A stretch of DNA of 23,451 bases from Plakobranchus ocellatus. Its lineage: Eukaryota; Mollusca; Gastropoda; Plakobranchidae. Both the position numbers and the translations under genes were made by a program. Below are positions 11,701 through 20,882 of this stretch, piece after piece. Where the stretch lies: the NCBI GenBank assembly GCA_019648995.1, contig BLXT01002485.1, positions 804,773-828,223 on the forward strand, given 5' to 3'. The notes below the pieces were generated by a model. The model saw only the letters and a list, made by a program, of their open reading frames with translations. It had not been told where the DNA came from and did not search any database. Positions within the stretch are counted from its first letter, which is position 1, and each line of letters begins with the position of its first letter.

Positions 11701-14700
11701 CATATTAATCTGATCCAAAGCTGGAATTTGTATACCTCTCCTATGTTTTGACTGCAACTTTGAAACATGTAAATTAATCAAAGTTATTCTTATTCTTTGC
11801 CTTTGAATCATGTTGCATCTGTAGTTGTAAATTTTAAGAATCTGAACTCACGCTTAAAGTGTGAGACCATATGGCTCTTGCGGTGCCCCGAGGTTCTAAA
11901 CCTGAGATCACAGTGCATACACTTGAATGGCTTGGCTCCTGTATGAAGACGCATGTGGACCTTCAGGCTGCCTTTAGTGGAAAACAGAGACTGGCAAACA
12001 TGGCACACAAAGGTTTTCTTGGCTAGTCACATAGAAGAAAAAGTAAAGATATATAAATAAACAAAAAACCCATTAATATGCAACATCATGATGTATATGT
12101 GCTTTCAAAATTATATACACTATATTTTACAAAACGAAAAAGTCTCGAACAAAATTTTAATTAAGATGAACAGTTTTCCTACCCCCCCACACACACAAAA
12201 AAAAAATATTTACAATGAAGATTATTTTTTCAACAAAAGAGTAAATACTCTTTGAGATATCAATAGTCTTGAGGAGAGCCTATATATCCACTTAGTGAGA
12301 GCTGCATTTTTAAGGGACCCGCTTCATCTTCTCTCTAGTCAAGCTTTACATACCCTGCGTGTTCTACTATAAAAAAATATATAAAAAAAAAAGCTTTGAG
12401 AAAAAAAAAAAGGAACCAGAGCTGCAACAACAACTGCAGAGATACATGTGTTAGATCACCACAGAGACATTTCATTGCAGGTCGAAAAATGTAATACATG
12501 TAGAGACAAAAATGTCATGATTTCATCGATTCTTTAAAGGCCTTTAGGGGAGAGTTCTGAGATGTTTTACAATATTTAAAATTTCTACAATTGATAAATT
12601 CCAGCAAGCATATACCTTTTTCATTACAATTTTTTTCCCCCACAAAATATACCATTTTGTGGTGCTACACATATACAGTTAGTTATATTTGTAAGTAGAG
12701 GGTTCATTGTTAAATAAACTGAGCACTGTTACTTCATCTTACAATTATAACACAAGTTAAACTTCATTCATTTTCAACCAATCATTGCACAAAGAGAGCA
12801 ACACACAGAACAATTAAAAAATACAAATTAAAAAAATACAAGGAATGATTCTTCGGTGAAACCTGTGCACTGTGTCTACCAAACCACAGCCTTCATCGTT
12901 ATTGAAAACTTCGGAATGAGTTCTTTGAACCATATCATGATGCCCGTTCCTAACCAAATCCCCCTCCCCACCCCAATTTTTTTTTTTTTAAGTGTAAAAT
13001 AGAAGTGGGTCTATTTTCCTATCCAGAAGTCAGGATGCAAGATCTTAATTTGTGAAGGACATCTTCAGGGATATTCTGTCACGTACTTGTAAAGAGGTCA
13101 AACTCTAGCAGCCACTCCAATCTCATACCAGCTGAGCTAATAATTACTCATTATGCTAAAATTAGACTGTACCTTAGATTTGTCTTTTAATGGAAAGTAC
13201 TTCATTAAACAAAATAAAAATCCCTTTGGCCTTTTGTTATATTACGATTTTTTTTTTTTTTTTTTAATGTCTCTCAGTGAGTTAAACAGTTGAATGTGAT
13301 TGGTTGGCAATGAACCAAAAAAAAAAAAAAAAGGTGAATAGACAAGCACAAATAAGTTGGATCTCTTTCTTCCAATGAACTCTTTGTATCTCCTTGTTTA
13401 CTCACATGCTCCGTGGGTCTTGAGATGAGAGTCTAGAGTAGACTTGACAGTGAACGACCTGCTGCAGATCTTACAACTGAACGGTTTCTCTCCTGTGTGA
13501 ATTCGCATGTGTCTCTGAAGATCGCTGGGCTTCTTGAAGCTTTTAGGGCAGTGGGTGCACATGTTGGCATAACGACCACGCTTGATGCTTTGATTCTCCA
13601 CCTCCTGAAAAATAAACAAGGGCAAAATATGTTTCCAGTCAGAAGTTTTACACCAGCTTGTCTTTCATGTAACGCACTGCAATATTATTTTCAGAAAAAG
13701 AAGCATAACTTTAAATGTAAAACGTTAATGCCTATTATTGCAAAGTTGAGAAACTTCAAAAGCTAAGATCAAATCATTATTCAAGCATTATCTAGAATGA
13801 AATAGAAAATGTTTAAGAAAAATTCAAACAGTACTTCATGATTTTGTTGTTGTTCTTTTCCAGATTCAGAGTAACATTGACATGTTTGGGAAAATAAGAA
13901 GACTGAAAACAAAACACAAAACAAACGTAAACTTATTCAATTTCTTCAGGCAAACTGGCTTACCTAGAGAATGTAATATCAGCAGATTGATTTGTCTTTG
14001 TATATTTTTATAGTTAAAATGTAAAAAAAAAAAAACTTAAAGTCTTATCTCATCTTTTAAAAAAAATATATAATTTCTAGCTAAGCATTGCATTTAATTC
14101 TAACATTGAAAAGAAGACTTCGAGGTGTTTTTACCCTTTCTTTCTCAATGGAAGAAAAACGATAAGATTTATTTAACAAAAATTCTGTCTGTTATAGCAA
14201 TGTCATTTTTGTCAAAATGAAGCAGAGGGACATATGAGGCCCACCTTAGGCATGCTTATCCTATCTTTCTCTGAGGCAGACTCTATGAGAATCTTTTCTG
14301 AGATTGAGACCTGTTCCTCTGACACAAACTGCTGTACAATGGGCCGACGCCTTGGAGCTCCTCGTTTGGGGGCTCTGTTCTCATCATTGTGCCTCACAGT
14401 AATAGCTGCAGTTTCTGGAGCAGATGCATTGGCTGCAAGAGTACATGAACAAGTTATCTTTCACTCAATATGGCCAATGCATTAGAAATTTTCATATCAT
14501 CAAGGAAAAAAAACAAAGATAGTGTTAAAAATTTTTAAATATGATTTAAAAAAAACGAACAGACACATTCCGACTTTACACTTTTTAAAAAGGAGTACTG
14601 TTAAAAAATAATTTTTTTCCGCAGAAAGACAATATAGGAGAAAAAGGAGAAGAGGTATGATGAGATTGTGGTTTAATTATTCTCACCTTGACAGTCTTTC

Positions 14701-17700
14701 ACATGTCGTCTCAGCTGGGCAGCATTTCTGAACTGCTGATTACACAAGACACATGTGTAACCCTCTGCAGTGATAACACTTGCAGTCCCTGGTCCAGCTT
14801 CAAGCCCTGCACCTCCTGCCAATACAGGCTGGCCAGTGTGTTGCAGCATGTGTTTGCGCAGCCCTCCTGCTGTGGAGAAAGCTGCATTACATATAGAGCA
14901 CAGGTGTGCCTGAAGGCCCTGGTGTGCTCTCAGGTGTCCACGCAACACAGCAGCACTGCTGAAAGACTTGGGGCACACTGGGCAGTGCAGGTATTTACTG
15001 TTTGCGTGCAGTCGCATGTGCTGACTTAAGTGACCTGAGCGTTTGAACATCTTATTACAGATCTGGCAGCGGAATCCTCTCCTACCCACAGGCTGGATAG
15101 AGCTGGCCTGTTGCGTAGCGGAGGACAACAGAGTGTTGTTTGACTGCCCACCATTTTCCTCTACTCCAATCGCTCCCAGAAGAGCAGAATCTACAATCTC
15201 ACCATCCTCTTGCAACTGGCCCATTCCATCTCCTTCCTCCTCCTCTCCCTCCCCAACACCTTGCTCACTGTCTTGCTGGATGCCTGATCCATTGTTTCTG
15301 AGAAAGACAAAAACAGCATATAAAAAAACGACTAAGACATAATGTATTTCCAAACTGATTTCTACATAAGATTTCTTTGCTTGAGCTCTGCAGCTCACTC
15401 TTTACAAGATGATCTCAGTTCTCTTTGCCCTCATCAGAATGGGCATCAGTGACAGGCTTCCAACAGTTTTGGCCACAGCACAGTTTCAGACTCCCCAAAT
15501 CTCATGAAGCTTCATGCTCAAGTCGCATGATTTAAGCTATTGGTGTTAAAGATATGGACTGATCGTCTAAACAAAATAAAGTTTATCTTTCCTTCTTTTT
15601 CCCAAAATGATAACTGCCAGTAAAGTGCATTACAGTAAACATGCCTGGAGTTAAAAATAATTTTGAGAATTTTCATATGCAAAAATGAGGAACATCAGAT
15701 TATGATGAAAGATGGAAGCAAATTATGTTGGCTGAACAAAAATATGCATTGTAACTGGAGACAAATTTACAAAATGAAAAAAGAGATCAGAGTCATGAAC
15801 CTTTATATAGGAAAAACATAGAAGAAATACCCAGATACATATATGAATTTCAATCTGGACTGCCTAGCACTAAGTCAATGTCAACCCCTTCTTGGTGTAT
15901 ATGGTGCAATCTACTTAATTTTTAGAAAGTCATTTCATTAGATGATTATAAATTGGAAAAAAACAGTGTAAGATTCATTTGTTTCTACTTAATTAACAAT
16001 CAATTGCAATGATTTCCTAAATCTTGAAAGCTGGTAAAGATTTTGCCATCATATTTATTTCATTTAGACTTCCTCATTCCCATAAAGTCTGATTAAAAGT
16101 CCCCTTATCCAGCTGTTTTGACTTCATACAATTGAAACAACCAACCACAGGCAATGCATTGTTATTCAGTAACGCATATTTTGGATTTTCCCCCCAAAAA
16201 AGTGACATAGCGGAAAGTAGGTGTTAGAATTCCAAAATAAGCTTGGAAAATTTGATGCAGTGGGAAAGTTTGTTACAGTATTACTGGACCCGCAGTTGCC
16301 AAGGTTTAGAAATGCCAGAAAAAAAACCCCACAAAACCCCCCAGATTCTTGGAGATTGTCCCCAACCAGTCTGCTGATTTCAAATAAGGCTGTATTTATT
16401 GAGACATACCTAGTCTTTCGTTCAACACCAATCTCAGGGTTTCTATTACTTAATTTTTTCTCAAAATGAATCAGATGTCCTTACTTTCTTTTTTTTCTGC
16501 CTTTCAAATGCTATTTTTTTTTTGTTTTCAAGTGAAAATTCTTCTTATAATTTATATCATGACATAGAATCTACAGTTCTTCTTTATTCAGTTTCCATCA
16601 GTACAAAGGTTGGAGAGTGCTGTTTCTGTCTATGTAAGTGTGAATCAATCAGTCCACAACATGGATGGCTGGACATTAACTCACATGATATGGATAGTTG
16701 TGTCTTGACCTGTGGTGGTGTCAACTGCTGTCTTCCAGTTTTGGGGCTGTTAACAAGTACACACAGACATGGAATGCATTAATATTACATTTAAATCTTT
16801 GTTATGAAATGCTTACATGAGACTTGTACAGGGATATTCTCACAATTAACCATATCAAAAATGAGATAGGCATGTTCCATAGTAATAAGTACTCCCACAG
16901 TATACATGAGAAGTTGAGAAGTAAATATATGTTAAACTCATGAAATGAATAAAAAAGTTCACAGTGATTATCCATATTAAAGAAAAGCAGCAATACTGAA
17001 ATAAAATTCACGGGATTAGTGCTACATGTTTGCAATGCTTTATCCCCAATATTTGAGAAAAATGATGATCTTTGTCATTATTTGAACTATTGAAGTGTTT
17101 TCCTGAGGATTTTGAGATGCCATATGTTATGGGTTGTGTAACTAATATTTATTGGCCTGAATAGGCATTGATTGTACAGAACGCTAAGTGTGACGTCTCG
17201 TGTGTCGATTTGTGTGCTGTGTGAGTTTTGTATGCCTTGTTCTCGTGTGTCGATTTCTGTGCTGGTGAGTTGGTTTTAAGTAAGTTTGCTAGGCCGTTTA
17301 AGTCAGTCTTGCTCATAGCTTTCTCGGGGTAGGATCTAGGTAGACTAGTGAGAGTCTACGTGTATGTTTCATGACTCTAGTGTCGTAAAGAGTCTTTATT
17401 GTAGGCTAGTATCCAGACTTAGAATTCTGAGAGTCTACGTGTTATTTGATAACTCTAGTTTAGTCTTTATTGTAGATTTGGACAGTTTACGGTGATAAAC
17501 TTGTTCCTGTGTATGGCCGCCCCGAGTCTGCTACCACCAAGTCTCAACTGACGAAGAGAACCCAGCAAGCCTTAGCGCTGCGTGAGCACCTTCTATACGC
17601 CAGTGCTCCTATATCCTGCGCTACTATACTCCTGTGTTCAGACGTGTTACAGTCCACGGTCTCTGCCATCCGACGTGTTACAGTCCATAGTCCTGTCGTC

Positions 17701-20700
17701 CGACGTGCTATAGATCTGAGTTGCCGGACGTTGGTCATTTCTACGCCCCCTACGGCTGCCCGGCGGTTGGTGCTGTGTCCCCTGGCGTCGTTCCAGGTGA
17801 ACAACTGAGCTTACTCTGGTCGCGTTGACCACCATGTGTTCGGCACGCTGCCATCACTTCACCAGCCCTGTTCTGGGCTAGGGAGCCTCGCTTCCCGTCT
17901 ACACTGCCTACTCCCTAGGCTCTGAGAGCTTTCAACTCCGCGTCATTGGATCTTGTTAGACTGGACCGGACAGAGGAATCGTCGTAGTTGGACTCGAACA
18001 TATAAGTATTTTCATAGTTTTATAGCAAGCTCGAACTCTAGTGTTGGCCATATTAGCATAAAAGAGTAAAGTAATTTTAAGTGATTAGTGGGGAATTCAG
18101 GTAGTCATAACCTCTATTGCAGTTGTCTGTTTCTTCTGTCTTTCCTTTCACTGTTAACTGTTTGTGTTATCCGTCTATTTGTATTGAGTATTTTAGGTTA
18201 TTACTTTCATTTGATATTTGCTTATCTATTTTATATAAACGTTTGAACTGCCAGTTTTGAGTCGTTCATTTCTTTATTTGTATAATTGTAAGTTTTTGAG
18301 CACAAGCCTGCCTTAACACCATACATTTTAAACAATCTAATCTTGCCATGACATTAATTACATGAAAGAGAACTGATTGTTATTGATAATCAAAGCAGCA
18401 TTTTCTGAAAGATTTTTTGAGATACCAAACAATTTGAACAATCTGGAAGTCTAACTGTCTCCTACATTCATAATGGCATCTAAAAAAGGTTCGCACATTT
18501 GCAAGAACAGAGGGATGATGACACTATATCCTTTTCTTTATGAAAACGAATTTGTTGATAATCGTTTGTATAAAAAAGTCCTATATTACTGTCATCTCCT
18601 CTCATGTTTACTTATCACAAATTTGTTTTTTTCTGTATCAGAATTAGCATTGAAGACCTAAACCTAACAAGTAAAATATTCTCACCTGATAGGTGAACTG
18701 CGTTGTGCCCTGTTCAGAGCCATCCGTCGCTTCCAGCTGAACTGCAACCTGACAAATACACAAAGACACCATATAGGTGTTTGGCAGCAGACATTAACAC
18801 ATTATCTCTTTTCTAACTTTCTTATCTCAATGTCGTTTTTTTAAAATAAATATTACAGAAAATCAAACGCACAATTTAGAAATATAAATGCAGATTCTGG
18901 TCGACCATTTAATATTTTTCAAATCCAAAATGATAAATTTGCATCAGTAACAATGTATTTAGCGTTAACTTAAAATGGTAATGGCATAAGATCACAGTAT
19001 AATTTGAGAACAAAAATGCAATGACATTTGCTCAGCAGTTCAATGTTTCCTGTATATCAGTCTAATCTTAGAATATTACACCCCTCTGTCAGCCAAGTGA
19101 CCAGTTGCTCATCATTGAGACCTTACACACCATGCTGACTGCCCACTGCTACATACCCTCTGTAAACCATCATCTCCTTGCTGACCAGCCTGTCCATCTT
19201 GAGCTTGACTCAGCTGGACAAATTGTTGCTGCTGGTTGACCAGGGTGAAGTTTTGCCCAAACATCTGTCATAAAAAATCAAAATGAGAAGCACAAATTTT
19301 GTCAACAAAATTAATACAATTTTTCACACACAAACACACCTAAAAAGCTTTCCCAGACAAATTATCTTGAAAACTGAATAAAGTTTTAATATGAAAGAAT
19401 ATTGTGTTGTTTTATATACTAAAAACAATATATTTCGGACCAGATCTGATGAGTCTGATATTGCATGTAACATCTTTGAAGATAAAACAATTCTAAGTTA
19501 TTTTTTTCATAACTTGGAACGCTTTTTTTCAAAAAGTTCCAGATTTAGCTCTGAACCAGCAGCTCTATCCAGTTTTTACCATTGCAAACATGACCAAAAG
19601 AAGTTTAAGGCTGTTTTAAAGGTTAAAGATATTCAAAATGCAACCTGTGTCTCTGGTCTCAAGAGATATTAATAGAGAAGTTATATCATTACTCTGTACT
19701 TGCATATCAGCTTTCTATATAGAGCCTAATGACTCTTTACCTCTGATGGCTTCACAGTGGAGGTAAAGAATACAATCCAATTAAAACTACCTAAAGTTTA
19801 AGTGAAAAATGTTACACCATGCAGACCCCCCAATGCATGCACTGAGACCAAAGAGACCAAAATTACATTGTGAACTTCTTACATCATTAAATCAGTCTGG
19901 AAAATCTGGGGGTTTTTTTTTGGCTTTGCAATGGTGAAAATTAGACAGGTATATCAGTTCTGGGACAAGGAGGTCAGATATTTAACTTTTTGAATGAAGG
20001 AAAAGTGTAAAGGAAGAGAAACACTGTAGCTTTTCTTTTTTTCTTTTCAAAGAAGTGTGCACTGAAACATAGTACTCATTAGGACAGGTCTCAAGACAAT
20101 ATCTTTCTTTCTCTTCATGTTTTGAGCCTACCCCATTTCCAAATGACTGCGACAGCCCCCCATCTAGTGACAGAGCATCAGCTGTAACACCAGCAGCTTG
20201 AAGATCAGCCTGGCTCATCTCCACAACCTGAACAATAAAGTAGCGGTTTAGAGATTCTCGCTGAATCTAAAGCTGAACACACAATTGAACACACTGTGAG
20301 GCATTCCCACAACTCAGAGTTCCTTACCTGAACTTTTTGCTGAGCACAGAGACAAAACATCAGAAAAATGCTCATTACGATTTTCAAAGTGTTTTAAATA
20401 AAAGGCGTTTGAATAGTTTCAAAATAAAACCAAAGTGAACATTTTTAAGAATAGTTTCAAAATAAAACCAAAGTGAACATTTTTAAGGCAAGGAAGATAT
20501 TTCTTTTGAATTTCATAAATATAACATTATACATGAAGAGTACAAGTGAAAAACAGGCCTTGCCTCAATACACAAGCTACAGAACAAGCAGGGTTATAGT
20601 GAATGCATCTACAGAGAATTGCTGGCCTATCTTGCTAAACTATGAATAACTTATACAGTTAAAAATCTGTACTTTTCTTTAAACTGTCAGTTCGAGATTA

Positions 20701-20819
20701 TGCCTCTTCTTACAATTGTTTCTTCAAGTATTAATGATCATGTCAAAGTACAGCAAATAATCTGAGAGATAGCATTACAACAAAAGGAAGAAAGCAAGGT
20801 GGGAAAGGGAGATGAGGGA

Positions 20820-20882
<63 letters not shown>

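Larger units (their letters stand above)
17125..18318. mobile_element. Solo LTR (or LTR-like element), 1,194 bp, with 5-bp target duplication
   Basis: It starts TGTTATGGG and ends CTTAACA, so the ends are imperfect inverted repeats of the TG...CA type. CCATA flanks it on both sides (17120-17124 and 18319-18323), a perfect 5-bp target-site duplication as made by retroviral-type integrases. Composition is richer in G+C than the flanks. No pol-like coding is present, consistent with recombination between two LTRs. Strand is not resolved. It does not resemble the 372-bp LTR at 589-960. Confidence 0.75.
16747..18685 (-). other. Intron 8/9 containing a solo LTR
   Basis: It is dominated by the GC-richer solo LTR at 17125-18318. 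Flanks are ordinary AT-rich intron. Confidence 0.75.

Noticed and set aside
11414..11713. 99-codon plus frame in intron 13/14
   Set aside because: AT-rich Phe/Leu/Ile composition, no motif, no flanking splice or promoter signal.
12016..12020. Exon 13 acceptor at CCAAG|AAAACC
   Set aside because: Combined with the leftover T of exon 12 it makes a TAA stop. The TAG 5 nt upstream gives an open Ser-Lys-Lys junction.
15273..15278. Alternative exon 10 acceptor at 15275 that would join exon 8 directly in frame
   Set aside because: It lacks an adjacent pyrimidine tract and lies downstream of the strong TTTCTCAG site. The 62-nt exon 9 gives a better solution, though the alternative is not excluded.
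14688..15342. Long plus-strand open frames opposite exon 10
   Set aside because: They are antisense shadows of the finger-coding exon; the minus frame has four C2H2 fingers and valid splice sites.
17509..17808. 99-codon plus frame and overlapping minus frames in the solo LTR
   Set aside because: No recognisable domain. Several overlapping frames are open because the region is richer in G+C.
19391..19672. 93-codon plus frame in intron 6/7
   Set aside because: No recognisable content; length is compatible with chance.
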